64,000 nt of DNA, from positions 1 to 64,000 of the forward strand of contig NZ_WHVW01000005.1 in assembly GCF_009651005.1 (NCBI RefSeq), in the 5' to 3' direction. The position numbers and the translations under genes were made by a program. The notes below the pieces were generated by a model that searched no databases, had not been told where the DNA came from, and saw only the letters and a program-made list of their open reading frames with translations. This document shows positions 16,974 through 25,499 of this stretch, piece by piece. This DNA is from Sporosarcina obsidiansis. GTDB lineage: Bacteria; Bacillota; Bacilli; Bacillales_A; Planococcaceae. The number at the start of each line of letters is the position of its first letter. Positions within the stretch are counted from its first letter, which is position 1.

Positions 16974-17921
16974 ATGGATCAGCAAACGGCACTATGGATT
17001 TATCAGAAAATGAATGAAATTCGCTTTTTTGAAGAGGAAGTGCATTACACATTCGGAAAAGGGCTCATCCCTGGATTTGTCCACTTATACGCAGGTGAGG
17101 AAGCCGTGGCTACTGGTGTGATGGCGTTACTAGACGACGAAGATTATATTACCAGTACGCACCGGGGTCACGGACATGCCATTGCAAAAGGCTGTGATAT
17201 TAAAGGGATGATGGCTGAAATCATGGGTAAAAAAGACGGTCTAGGCGGTGGAAAAGGTGGTTCCATGCACGTTGCTGACGTAGATCGAGGGATGCTAGGT
17301 GCGAATGGGATTGTTGGCGGTGGATTTGGATTGGCAGCAGGTGCCGCATTAACCATCAAAACATTAGGAAAAGATCATGTGGCAGTCTGTTTCTTTGGAG
17401 ATGGAGCATCTAATGAAGGTACATTCCATGAAGGTCTAAACTTAGCATCCATCTTAGACTTACCGGTCATTTTTGTTTGTGAAAATAACCAATTTGGCGA
17501 AGGTACACCTTTCCGCTATGCCTCAGCATCTGAAACAGTAGCCGAAAGAGCTCCTGCTTATAATATGCCTGGCGTTCGTGTCGACGGAATGGATGCAGAA
17601 GCAGTTTACAAGGCTACAGAAAAAGCAATCCAACGTGCAAAAGCCGGAGAGGGTCCTACGTTAATTGAGTGCGATACGTACCGACATTTTGGACATTTCG
17701 AAGGCGACGAACAGAAATATAAAACTAATCAAGACCCGAACAAGGACCGAGATCCGATCATAGAATTCCGTGAAAAGGCTACAAAAAACAAGTGGATGAC
17801 TGCAGAACAGGCAGATGAAATTGAAGCCAATGCAAAGAAAACGATCGAAGATGCAGTTGCTTTTGCAGAAGCAAGTCCACTTCCAGATGTATCTACTCTA
17901 TATACGGATATTTTCGCATAA
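16974..17921 (+). CDS. acoA: Acetoin dehydrogenase E1 component, alpha subunit
   Basis: 315 residues of the 2-oxo-acid dehydrogenase E1-alpha family. The ThDP motif GDGASNEGTFHEGLN...CENN lies at about 141-175, and the THRGHGHAIAKG and GKGGSMH blocks are typical of acetoin or pyruvate E1-alpha. With AcoB it forms the ThDP-dependent enzyme that cleaves acetoin to acetaldehyde and hands an acetyl group to E2. AGGAGG precedes the ATG; acoB follows after 18 bases. Context (sigma-54 promoter, AcoR) favours acetoin over pyruvate as substrate. Confidence 0.92.
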   Translation: MDQQTALWIYQKMNEIRFFEEEVHYTFGKGLIPGFVHLYAGEEAVATGVMALLDDEDYITSTHRGHGHAIAKGCDIKGMMAEIMGKKDGLGGGKGGSMHVADVDRGMLGANGIVGGGFGLAAGAALTIKTLGKDHVAVCFFGDGASNEGTFHEGLNLASILDLPVIFVCENNQFGEGTPFRYASASETVAERAPAYNMPGVRVDGMDAEAVYKATEKAIQRAKAGEGPTLIECDTYRHFGHFEGDEQKYKTNQDPNKDRDPIIEFREKATKNKWMTAEQADEIEANAKKTIEDAVAFAEASPLPDVSTLYTDIFA

Positions 17922-17939
17922 GAAAAGGGGGAACTTACG

Positions 17940-18995
17940 ATGACGGAAAGAACAGTCACATTTATGACAGCAATCAATGAAGCCATGGCGCAATCCATGC
18001 GTAAAGATGAAACGGTTATTCTCATCGGCACTGATGTTGCAGGTGGGGCAGAAGTTGATCATTTGGTCCACGAAGACGGTAGATATGATGACGCATTTGG
18101 AGGTGTATTCGGTTTATCTAAAGGGCTAGTAACTGAATTTGGTCGCGAACGCGTCATCGATACACCGATTGCAGAACATGGCTACTTTAGTGCGGCTGTC
18201 GGTGCAGCAGCAACTGGCTTGCGCCCAATTGCAGAATTGATGTTCAACGATTTTGTTGGTTTTGCACTAGATCCGATATTGAACCAAGGAGCGAAAATGC
18301 GTTATATGTTTGGCGGGAAAGCAAAAATTCCTCTTACCGTACGCACTGTCCATGGAGCAGGCGCGGGCGCTGCAGCTCAACATTCCCAAACACTATACGG
18401 ATTATTTGGTGCAATCCCTGGTGTAAAAGTTGTCGTTCCTTCCAATCCCTACGATGCCAAAGGGCTGATGCTGGCAGCAATCGAAGACGATAACCTGGTC
18501 GTCTTCTCAGAAGATAAAATGCTTTATGGCGTCAAAGGAGATGTACCAGAAGACTATTATACAATTGAAATTGGTAAAGCAAATGTTGTGCGTGAAGGAA
18601 GTGACCTCACGATTGTAGCAATCGGCAAAATGGTACAAGTTGCTCAAGAAGTGGCAGAGCGACTGAATCCTGATGGTGTCGACGTAGAAGTTATCGATTT
18701 ACGGACGATTGCCCCATGGGATCAAGAAACGGTTATTGAATCCGTGAAGAAAACAGGCCGTCTCATCGTGATTGACGAATCCAATCCACACAATAATACA
18801 GCCACAGACATTGCTTCTGTTATAGCTGACAAAGCATTTGATTATCTAGATGGACCAATCAAAACAGTTTGCGCACCGAACACCCCTGTACCGTTTGCGG
18901 CTAATTTAGAAAAAGCATATATTCCAGATGCTGATAAGGTATTGCGTGTAGCAGATGAAATCATTGAAGACCTAAAGAAATCTCATGTGATGTAG
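17940..18995 (+). CDS. acoB: Acetoin dehydrogenase E1 component, beta subunit
   Basis: 351 residues of the transketolase-like E1-beta family: IGTDVAGGAEV, the EHGYFSAAVGAAATGLRPIAE active-site block, and the C-terminal transketolase domain with EVIDLRTIAPWD and VIDESN. It forms the alpha2-beta2 E1 with AcoA. The GDPVI-type variation and length fit acetoin dehydrogenase E1-beta (about 340). AAGGGGGAAC precedes the ATG and acoC follows after 12 bases. Confidence 0.92.
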   Translation: MTERTVTFMTAINEAMAQSMRKDETVILIGTDVAGGAEVDHLVHEDGRYDDAFGGVFGLSKGLVTEFGRERVIDTPIAEHGYFSAAVGAAATGLRPIAELMFNDFVGFALDPILNQGAKMRYMFGGKAKIPLTVRTVHGAGAGAAAQHSQTLYGLFGAIPGVKVVVPSNPYDAKGLMLAAIEDDNLVVFSEDKMLYGVKGDVPEDYYTIEIGKANVVREGSDLTIVAIGKMVQVAQEVAERLNPDGVDVEVIDLRTIAPWDQETVIESVKKTGRLIVIDESNPHNNTATDIASVIADKAFDYLDGPIKTVCAPNTPVPFAANLEKAYIPDADKVLRVADEIIEDLKKSHVM

Positions 18996-19007
18996 GAGGT
19001 GGAATAA

Positions 19008-20273
19008 ATGAGCGAAACAATTGTAATGCCTAAATTAGGTATGACGATGACAGAAGGCACTATTACTGAATGGTATAAAGACGTAGGTGACGCTGTTGAA
19101 AAAGGCGAACCTGTTTTAATGATCAGCTCTGAAAAGCTAAATCAAGATGTAGAGGCTCCAAATTCAGGTATCCTATTAGAGAAGTTCGGTGACGTGGAGG
19201 ACGAGTTGAAAGTGGGAGATGCTCTCGCAGTTATTGGCGAAGAAGGGGAAAAGCCGTCCCCTACTGATAAAAAAGATATAGACCCTGTCAGCGTAGAGAT
19301 AACGGAATTCGAAAAACCAGCATCACCAGCAGACATGCCTAAACAGCAAGGAGTTACAAAACACCAGCGTTCAGATCGTATTTTCATCACGCCACTCGCT
19401 AGACGAATGGCTGCTAACCATAATATCGATATACAATCGGTAACGGGATCCGGCGGCAAAGGGCGTATAACCAAACAGGATATCGAACGAGTGCTAGAGA
19501 GTGGCGCAGAAGTTCAGACAGAATCAGCGCATGAGCTTGCTACACATCAATCAGCAGCAACTGTTTCGGAAGCAATCGTTTCTATCGGTCAAGGGTTATC
19601 ACCTATGCGAAAAGCAATCGCACGAAATATGCGGGAAAGTTTAACACAGACCGCACAGTTAACTTTGCACCGCAAAGCTACTATCGATCCACTTATTGAT
19701 TTCCAAAAGATGTTGCGCAATGAATTAAGCGCCAGTAACTCCGAGTTGAAGTTGAGTTTAACCGTTTTATTGGCACGAGCGACTGTCTTAGCCTTGCAAG
19801 AATTCAAGCCTATGAATGCCACGTATCAGGATGGACAACTAACAGAATCCGATGAAGTACACCTAGGAATCGCGACTTCTTTAGAAAATGGATTATTAGT
19901 GCCTGTCATTAAAAATGCTCATCAAAAGACTATTGGTACACTCGCAAATGAATTAAAAGATGTCACAGAGAGAGCACGAAATGGCGAAGTAGATCAAGCA
20001 CTCCTTTCAGGCTCTACATTTACTATTACCAACTTAGGTGCAAGCGGCATCGAATATTTTACACCCATACTGAATCCAACCGAAACAGGAATATTGGGAA
20101 TTGGTTCCCTTCAAGAAGAATTAGCATTAAAAGATGACGGAACGATCAAAGCCATCAAAAAGATTCCACTTAGTATTACATTCGATCATCAAATTGTAGA
20201 TGGCGTAGCGGCAGCCGAATTCTTATCTATCTTAGTGAAATATATCGAATCACCTTACTTGCTTGTACTATAA
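19008..20273 (+). CDS. acoC: Acetoin dehydrogenase E2 (dihydrolipoamide acetyltransferase)
   Basis: 421 residues. One lipoyl domain (about 3-78) has the modified lysine at Lys43 in SSEKLNQDV, a peripheral-subunit-binding domain spans about 125-165 (ITPLARRMAANHNI...GRITKQDIE), and a catalytic acyltransferase domain about 195-420 contains the DHQIVDG active-site motif. Transfers the acetyl group from E1 to CoA and forms the structural core. The linkers are charged and Pro/Ala-poor but otherwise normal. It is last in acoLABC, and a terminator follows within 6 bases of the stop. Confidence 0.93.
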   Translation: MSETIVMPKLGMTMTEGTITEWYKDVGDAVEKGEPVLMISSEKLNQDVEAPNSGILLEKFGDVEDELKVGDALAVIGEEGEKPSPTDKKDIDPVSVEITEFEKPASPADMPKQQGVTKHQRSDRIFITPLARRMAANHNIDIQSVTGSGGKGRITKQDIERVLESGAEVQTESAHELATHQSAATVSEAIVSIGQGLSPMRKAIARNMRESLTQTAQLTLHRKATIDPLIDFQKMLRNELSASNSELKLSLTVLLARATVLALQEFKPMNATYQDGQLTESDEVHLGIATSLENGLLVPVIKNAHQKTIGTLANELKDVTERARNGEVDQALLSGSTFTITNLGASGIEYFTPILNPTETGILGIGSLQEELALKDDGTIKAIKKIPLSITFDHQIVDGVAAAEFLSILVKYIESPYLLVL

Positions 20274-20278
20274 TATAG

Positions 20279-20316
20279 AAAAGCCGCAAGGAAGAACAAA
20301 CTTCCCTGCGGCTTTT
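20279..20316. terminator. Bidirectional terminator between acoC and wrbA
   Basis: AAAAGCCGCA-GGAAG / CTTCC-TGCGGCTTTT with six-base loop, A-run on the left and T-run on the right, serving the convergent acoC and wrbA genes. Confidence 0.85.
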
Positions 20317-20328
20317 CATATTTCAGAC

Positions 20329-20952
20329 TCATTCTTGCCAACGATGACGACCCTGTTTAATCCAGGAAGCGATGGTAACTGTACGTGCTGCTTGGTATCT
20401 GACAGCGTCTTCCACGTCTTCTACCATCTGATGTTCTTTATTCACAGTCACACTAGCGCCATAAGGATTACCACCCGCTTCAAATAAAGCCGGATCCGAG
20501 TAACCTGGTGCTGCAATGATCGCACCCCAATGCATCATCGTTGTATAGAGTGCTTTAATGGTTGCTTCCTGACCACCGTGAGGATTATCCGCTGATGACA
20601 TGGCACTTACCACTTTATTAACCAACTTGCCTTCCGCCCATATTCCGCCTGTCATGTCCAAGAATTGTTTCAATTGCGACGGAACATTCCCGAACCTGGA
20701 CGGCATACTGAAAATAATCGCATCCGCCCACTCTAGATCCTCGACTTTCGCTATCGGCACATCCTTTGCTTCCTCTACATGCTCTTTCCAAATAGGGTTA
20801 GAATCAATCGCTTCCTGGGGCGCTAATTCGGCAACCCGAAGTAACTTCACCTCTGCTCCTGCCTGCTGACCGCTTTCTGCAGCCCACTTCGCCAGCTGAT
20901 AATTAGTACCGGTCGCACTATAATAAATCACTGCTAAGTTTACAATAGCCAT
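20329..20952 (-). CDS. wrbA: NAD(P)H:quinone oxidoreductase, WrbA type
   Basis: 207 residues with a flavodoxin-like fold: the FMN phosphate-binding loop YYSATGTNYQLA (about 10-20), the SMPSRFGNVPSQLKQFLDMTGG insertion diagnostic for WrbA, and NPYGASVTVN near 170. Predicted two-electron quinone reductase that avoids semiquinone formation; soluble tetramer. AAGGAGCGAG precedes the ATG. Convergent with acoC and apparently monocistronic. Confidence 0.88.
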   Translation of the reverse strand: MAIVNLAVIYYSATGTNYQLAKWAAESGQQAGAEVKLLRVAELAPQEAIDSNPIWKEHVEEAKDVPIAKVEDLEWADAIIFSMPSRFGNVPSQLKQFLDMTGGIWAEGKLVNKVVSAMSSADNPHGGQEATIKALYTTMMHWGAIIAAPGYSDPALFEAGGNPYGASVTVNKEHQMVEDVEDAVRYQAARTVTIASWIKQGRHRWQE

Positions 20953-21093
20953 ACGTTACTCGCTCCTTAACTACATTGTTATTGCTTATAAATACCCGTT
21001 TTCGACTGTAACTAACATGCTACCTCTCTAACACGTATTGATAATGAGTTTCATAACATAGATGACAGATATCTATTGAAAGGAAGTGTTTCA

Positions 21094-21465
21094 TTGCATC
21101 GTTTCCCTTATTTCTATTCACCTTATTATCATCTCTGGCCATTTTCTACAGAAGCACAGGCCGTAAATGATAGTAGCCACTTTCCTCCCGTTGATACGAA
21201 AAAGTTTCAATTTTCTGCCCATGAATTTCACCAACTTATGAAGCAAGCCAATTCTATAATAAACCAGATTGAACACTCGCCCCAATTTGCAAAGGAACTT
21301 ATGCAAGCCGCTCAGCAATCCAATCAAGTCAAAGTAGAACAACTAGTTTCATCTATTGATGAATCTGTTTTAGTTGAAACCCGCTACACTCCTGACGGTA
21401 TTCAAATGAAATATAGAGATAAAAAAGGAATGTGCTGTGTATTGACGATTGGACTAGGTTGGTAA
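21094..21465 (+). CDS. Uncharacterised small Bacillales protein
   Basis: About 123 residues beginning at a TTG (MHRFPYFYSPYYHLWPF) that follows AAAGGAAGTG; an earlier in-frame TTG overlaps the ribosome binding site. The N-terminus is aromatic- and Pro-rich, the middle helical (FHQLMKQANSIINQIEHSPQFAKELMQAAQQS), and the C-terminus a short beta-rich tail ending CCVLTIGLGW with a Cys-Cys pair. I recall similar short proteins in other Bacillales but can name no function. Terminator downstream. Confidence 0.65.
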   Translation: MHRFPYFYSPYYHLWPFSTEAQAVNDSSHFPPVDTKKFQFSAHEFHQLMKQANSIINQIEHSPQFAKELMQAAQQSNQVKVEQLVSSIDESVLVETRYTPDGIQMKYRDKKGMCCVLTIGLGW

Positions 21466-21483
21466 AATTTCATCATCACAAAA

Positions 21484-21528
21484 AAGCCGTAGCCTGCAAC
21501 GATTCAATATCGTTGCAGAATACGGCTT
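21484..21528. terminator. Terminator between convergent small genes
   Basis: Nested inverted repeats: AAGCCGTA (21484-21491) with TACGGCTT (21521-21528) outside CTGCAACGAT/ATCGTTGCAG. The A-run to the left makes it a terminator for the leftward gene. Confidence 0.8.
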
Positions 21529-21550
21529 ATCTATTTTGGTCATTTTGAAT

Positions 21551-21979
21551 TTATTCTTCAATAGCTACCCAGACTTCAGTGGTATAGCCTTCAGCTCCCA
21601 ATGGATGAATATAACGTTCAAAGCAATAGCTACGCCGAAGCTGTATTCCTGGTTGTTTCATTATTTCAGAAAAGGTATCAGAAATACTCCCTATTCCTTC
21701 AATTACCTCTGATACAATAAAATTACCACCCGGAATTACAATTTCTTTCATATCAGAAACGGCTACAGAAAACTCATCTTTGATACCCGCTAGATAATGA
21801 AAGATTTCCCCCTCTATTCCCAATGTAATACCAAATGATTCCTCTGCCCTGTAAACGGTTGGGACTTTCTGAAGTTCTTCGTTTAATCGATTCCACAATT
21901 TAGGTATATCTGAAACTGGTCCTTTCATTTCATAACCCTTCACTATAAATGATTCCCTATGAACAATTCGCGTCTCCAC
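21551..21979 (-). CDS. GyrI-like effector-binding domain protein
   Basis: 142 residues resembling stand-alone GyrI-like/AraC effector-binding (SOUL-like) domains: two beta-alpha-beta repeats with FIVKGYEMKGPVSDIPKLWNRL and a C-terminal ERYIHPLGAEGYTTEVWVAIEE. Such proteins bind hydrophobic small molecules or act as gyrase-inhibitor-like modulators. The start is GTG after AGGGGGCTGACA. It is 10 bases downstream of the LysE exporter gene and probably co-transcribed with it, so it may bind the same small-molecule class; that is inference. Confidence 0.75.
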   Translation of the reverse strand: METRIVHRESFIVKGYEMKGPVSDIPKLWNRLNEELQKVPTVYRAEESFGITLGIEGEIFHYLAGIKDEFSVAVSDMKEIVIPGGNFIVSEVIEGIGSISDTFSEIMKQPGIQLRRSYCFERYIHPLGAEGYTTEVWVAIEE

Positions 21980-21989
21980 TGTCAGCCCC

Positions 21990-22568
21990 CTATTTTACAA
22001 GTATTGATATTGCACTATACACTAATAATAGAGCCATAACCACATTAAACCGGCTTCTATACTTTACAAGAAACTTTTGAAATAGAAAGCCCAATACGCT
22101 CCAACTTGTCGTACTCAGAAAGCCCACAAAACCAAGAAATATAGAGAATAATAGTAAACTAACATGTGAACTGTAATATGGAATAATAAAAGTTGATGCG
22201 ACTGTCAAACCAAATAATACAGCTTTTGGATTTATAAATTGTAAAACCACCCCCGCAATAAAACTATTATTTTTTCCTTCTTCAATATCGCTATCTTTAC
22301 TTATAACTATTTTCACTGCTAAATATATCATGTAGACTGCGGCAAGAACGGTCATTGATCCTTCAATTTTAGGAATAAAACTCTTCAGTACTAAATTAAA
22401 ATAACTAGATAATAGCATGATGATAAAAAAACCAGTTCCCACTCCTATGCAAAATCCTACAGTCCTTTTAAATCCATACTGATTTGCAAAAAGCATCGCC
22501 ATAATATTATTAGGTCCAGGAGTAAAGCTAGAGACAAATACATATAGAAAAAACGATAATACTGGCAT
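21990..22568 (-). CDS. LysE family translocator (amino acid or metabolite exporter)
   Basis: 192 residues with five to six membrane helices and the family N-terminal signature SSFTPGPNNIMAM (about 12-24), followed by YGFKRTVGFCIGVGTG; FINPKAVLFGL marks the middle. LysE/RhtB members export amino acids or related compounds. I use the ATG at 22568 with AGAGGAGGA 7 bases upstream; a longer frame starting 36 bases earlier lacks a site. Divergent from an XRE-cupin regulator, with a perfect 16-bp inverted repeat between them, which predicts control by that regulator. Confidence 0.85.
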   Translation of the reverse strand: MPVLSFFLYVFVSSFTPGPNNIMAMLFANQYGFKRTVGFCIGVGTGFFIIMLLSSYFNLVLKSFIPKIEGSMTVLAAVYMIYLAVKIVISKDSDIEEGKNNSFIAGVVLQFINPKAVLFGLTVASTFIIPYYSSHVSLLLFSIFLGFVGFLSTTSWSVLGFLFQKFLVKYRSRFNVVMALLLVYSAISILVK

Positions 22569-22610
22569 TACTAATCCTCCTCTAAAAAGTACTTTATATT
22601 GCACAAAAAA

Positions 22611-22660
22611 TACAATATAACGTATTCCTTTATAATGTACAATAAATACGTTATATTGTA
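22611..22660. promoter_or_regulatory. Perfect 16-bp inverted repeat operator between lysE-type and XRE genes
   Basis: TACAATATAACGTATT (22611-22626) and its exact reverse complement (22645-22660) bracket an 18-base spacer that contains TATAAT at 22631-22636. This is the only regulatory-looking sequence in the 108-bp divergent intergenic region and most likely is the operator of the XRE-cupin protein. Confidence 0.75.
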
Positions 22661-22676
22661 CACAAGGAGTGAAAAA

Positions 22677-23231
22677 ATGGAAGAGATAAACCTTATCATC
22701 GCTAAAAACTTAAAAGCCATTAGAGAAAGCAAGAGGCTAAGCCTCGAAAAGGTGGCAGAACTGACTGGGGTCAGTAAAACAATGGTAGGTCAAATTGAAC
22801 GTGGTGAATCAAGTCCCACCATCACAACTATTTGGAAAATCGCAAACGGTCTCAAGGTCTCCTTCACTACTCTAATTCAAAATCCACAACTAGATGCAAC
22901 AGTTATACGGAGGAATGAAGTTCAAGAATTAACGGAGGACAATGGGAAATATCGAGTGTATCCAACTTTTCTATTTGATCCAGACAAACGTTTTCAAGGG
23001 TATTCTGTAGAAATAGATCAAGGTGGATATCTCCGTGCAAATCCACATAGAGAGGGAACGGAAGAATTTATAACTATTTTTGAGGGTGAATTAACAATTC
23101 GTGTACAAGACGATGAATTTACTCTACGAAATGGTGATTCATTCAGATTTAAAGCAGATTTACCACATACCTATCATAATACTGGAGAGACGATAACTCG
23201 ATTAAGCATGATCTTATATTATCCAGCCTAA
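22677..23231 (+). CDS. XRE family transcriptional regulator with C-terminal cupin domain
   Basis: 184 residues. The HTH-XRE domain occupies about 10-65 (LEKVAELTGVSKTMVGQIERGESSPTITTIWKIANGL), and a single cupin barrel about 105-182 (HREGTEEFITIFEGELTIRVQDDEFTLRNGDSFRFKADLPHTYHN) keeps the His and Glu positions that often bind metal or ligand. This is the PuuR/SinR-like class of metabolite-responsive regulators. The ATG follows AAGGAGTG. It likely regulates the divergent LysE exporter and itself through the 16-bp inverted repeat. Confidence 0.88.
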   Translation: MEEINLIIAKNLKAIRESKRLSLEKVAELTGVSKTMVGQIERGESSPTITTIWKIANGLKVSFTTLIQNPQLDATVIRRNEVQELTEDNGKYRVYPTFLFDPDKRFQGYSVEIDQGGYLRANPHREGTEEFITIFEGELTIRVQDDEFTLRNGDSFRFKADLPHTYHNTGETITRLSMILYYPA

Positions 23232-23526
23232 AAACTCTGCTCTATCCAAAAAGTTTTTTAGATCGTTATTCGCTCTTCAAACAACAGTGTTATCAAACCT
23301 AGTTACAAGTATCCTCATGTATCACTACTATCCTTTTCATAATTAAAGTAGGCATCCAATTATATGAAGGCCTGACAGCAATAGGATCAGAGCGATTCCA
23401 ACCAGTAAAGTAAGGTTCTTGATATACTGGAAACAGTACGATTTCCCTTCATTTATTGACAGTTTTTTTCTCTTGTATAGTCGTATTTTATATGCTATTT
23501 TTATAGGCGAAAACTATATTTCATTA

Positions 23527-23603
23527 CCCCTGTATAATCCTGATAATCTGGTTCGGGAGTCTCTACGGAACAACCTTAATTGTTCTACTATGGCTGGTAC
23601 ATT
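23527..23603 (+). promoter_or_regulatory. Purine riboswitch aptamer, guanine-type
   Basis: The stretch matches the purine aptamer core: TATAATCC entry of P1, P2 with a loop containing ATCTGG, J2/3 GAGTCTCTAC, P3 GAACA/TGTTC closed by the conserved CCTTAAT loop, and J3/1 ACTATGG. The specificity base before TATG is C (in CTACTATG), as in guanine/hypoxanthine aptamers such as xpt, and not the T of adenine aptamers. The following genes encode a nucleobase permease-like protein and a purine-type phosphoribosyltransferase, consistent with guanine repression. The gap 23232-23526 upstream holds a TTGACA at 23456 but no well-spaced -10. Confidence 0.88.
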
Positions 23604-23618
23604 TCTTTTAAATTACAT

Positions 23619-23659
23619 GGGGATATTCCAAACTTATTTGGGATATCTCTATTTTTTTT
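23619..23659 (+). terminator. Riboswitch-controlled intrinsic terminator
   Basis: GGGGATATTCCAAA, CTTA loop, TTTGGGATATCTC then eight T. It lies directly after the purine aptamer, so guanine binding should favour termination and shut off the downstream permease and phosphoribosyltransferase. Confidence 0.85.
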
Positions 23660-23727
23660 GAGTTGTGGATCGAAAAGAGTCTATTTTGTTTGTTCCGGTT
23701 ACGGTGGCGTAGGAAAAGGAGAACAAG

Positions 23728-24801
23728 ATGGACATTTGGAAAGATATATTAGCAGCACTAAGTGGGGTATTAAACGCATTACCTCAAGGGCTGCTCGCAT
23801 TAACATTCGGCTTCGCTTCGATACCTACAGCGCTTGCCTTTATGGTAGGTGCGTTTGGGAATGCGGCAACGAGTAACGTAGCGGTTATTTCCTACCAAGC
23901 TGAAACGATCACACTGGCTGGTACAATGGGGAAAAATATGAGAGAACGTCTCTCTATGATATTCTTCGGAGCGGCCATTTTATTGCTGATTGGTATGTTT
24001 GGCATTTTAGAATCTGTAATTGATTGGATCGGGCCGGTGATTACGACAGGTATGATGGCTGGTGTTGGTCTTATGCTTTCTAAAGTAGCATGGGATATGG
24101 CAAAAGCAGATCGAATTGTCGGTCTAACTTCCATGTTTAGCGCTTTGATCGTCTACTTTGCAACGAAGGATTTAGTCTACACGATCACTGCATCAGTCAT
24201 CTTATCGAGTATCGTTTATGCATTGATGAATACAAAGAATAGATCAATTACGGAACGCCCAGCGATTAAAGAAGGATTTCATTTACAGAAATTGATCGTC
24301 AATACTGCTGTTATCCGCGGTGCACTTGCATTGGTTTGCATGAACATCGGAGCAAATATAGCATTCGGTAAAATTAACGGTGATATCGCAAATTCAGAAG
24401 TCAATGTTGACGTCCTCACGATAATCAGCAGTTTAGCGGATATGGTGTCTGCCCTATTTGGCGGAGCGCCTGTTGAAATTGTTATTTCCGCCACAGCAAG
24501 TGCACCGCATGCCGTATGGGCTGGTGTCTTGATGATGGTGTTGATGGCAATCGTCTTAGTGACCGGATTACTTCCTAAGATCGGAAAATTTGTACCAAGC
24601 TCTTCGATAGCAGGTTTCTTATTCGTGCTCGGCGCAATCGTTACACTACCCGACAATGCAATCATGGCATTGACAGGAGAAGGTGCGGGAACTGGTATTG
24701 TCGGCAGTATCACGATGGTCGTCACGGCTATTACGGATCCTTTTCTTGGCATGCTATCAGGAATCATCGTACAATTTTTAATAAATCTATTTGGATTTTA
24801 A
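23728..24801 (+). CDS. NCS2-like purine permease (short form)
   Basis: 357 residues, strongly hydrophobic with about 11-12 membrane segments. Blocks such as ALTFGFASIPTALAFMVGAFGNAATSNVAVISYQAETITLAGTMGKNMRERL and FGGAPVEIVISATA resemble the nucleobase:cation symporter-2 (xanthine/uracil/guanine) superfamily, but the protein is some 70 residues shorter than the usual 430-460. The guanine riboswitch upstream and the coupled phosphoribosyltransferase downstream (15 bases apart) support guanine or hypoxanthine uptake. Exact substrate is inferred from context. AAAGGAGAACAAG precedes the ATG. Confidence 0.75.
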   Translation: MDIWKDILAALSGVLNALPQGLLALTFGFASIPTALAFMVGAFGNAATSNVAVISYQAETITLAGTMGKNMRERLSMIFFGAAILLLIGMFGILESVIDWIGPVITTGMMAGVGLMLSKVAWDMAKADRIVGLTSMFSALIVYFATKDLVYTITASVILSSIVYALMNTKNRSITERPAIKEGFHLQKLIVNTAVIRGALALVCMNIGANIAFGKINGDIANSEVNVDVLTIISSLADMVSALFGGAPVEIVISATASAPHAVWAGVLMMVLMAIVLVTGLLPKIGKFVPSSSIAGFLFVLGAIVTLPDNAIMALTGEGAGTGIVGSITMVVTAITDPFLGMLSGIIVQFLINLFGF

Positions 24802-24816
24802 TGGAGGATGACGATA

Positions 24817-25362
24817 ATGAACACCTATACACTTGAAGTAGGCTCGTTAACAAGAGAGCTTCCTATCATACCTATTTCCGATTCACTGAGCATCGCTAGC
24901 TTTGTTCTTCTGGGCGATACAGAAATGGTATGTGTAACAGCACCTTTACTAGCAGAAAAATTACCAGCCGTTGACGTACTGATTACAGCTGAAGCAAAAG
25001 GAATTCCATTTGTTCATGAGCTATCAAAGCATCTAGGAATGCCACGTTATATCGTGGCAAGAAAGTCCGTGAAAGCGTACATGGAAGATCCACTGATTAC
25101 TAAAGTGAATTCTATCACTACACAAAAAGAACAATTCCTCTGCCTCGATCGACTGGATGCAGAATTCATCAAAGGAAAACGCGTCGCATTGATTGATGAC
25201 GTCATTAGTTCTGGTGAATCTCTTCGCGCACTTGCAGAACTCGTAGAAAGCGCGGGTGCCAACATCGTAGCCCAAGCTGCTATTTTGGCTGAAGGTGATG
25301 CAGCTGATCGTGAGGATATACTATTTCTTGAGAAGCTACCTTTATTTTCAAACGAAAAATAA
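24817..25362 (+). CDS. Purine phosphoribosyltransferase-like protein (Apt/Xpt type)
   Basis: 181 residues of the type I phosphoribosyltransferase family. The PRPP-binding motif VALIDDVISSGES lies at about 129-141 with the two adjacent Asp residues, and the flexible-loop region is around 85-115. The N-terminus LTRELPIIPISDSLSIASFVLLGD is unusual compared with Apt or Xpt, so the nucleobase hood is distinct. It should convert an imported purine base and PRPP to the nucleotide, trapping it in the cell. I take the ATG at 24817 after GGAGGATGACGATA; the ATG at 24808 overlaps the site. Confidence 0.8.
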   Translation: MNTYTLEVGSLTRELPIIPISDSLSIASFVLLGDTEMVCVTAPLLAEKLPAVDVLITAEAKGIPFVHELSKHLGMPRYIVARKSVKAYMEDPLITKVNSITTQKEQFLCLDRLDAEFIKGKRVALIDDVISSGESLRALAELVESAGANIVAQAAILAEGDAADREDILFLEKLPLFSNEK

Positions 25363-25368
25363 ATAAGG

Positions 25369-25401
25369 AAAAGTCAGCCTGATATATGGGCTGACTTTTT
25401 T
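25369..25401 (+). terminator. Terminator of the guanine-riboswitch operon
   Basis: AAAAGTCAGCC, TGATATAT loop, GGGCTGACTTTTTT, starting 7 bases after the phosphoribosyltransferase stop. Confidence 0.85.
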
Positions 25402-25499
25402 AAGATTTTTGTTTTGGATAGGAAATTGTGTAATTAGAGCATTGGATTTGAATACAGTTCATTTAACCAATTCATTTTTGACTATTACGTTTTTTCTTA

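Noticed and set aside
23419..23661. An 80-codon plus-strand frame before the purine permease
   Set aside because: It overlaps the guanine riboswitch aptamer and its terminator exactly; the conserved RNA explains the sequence.
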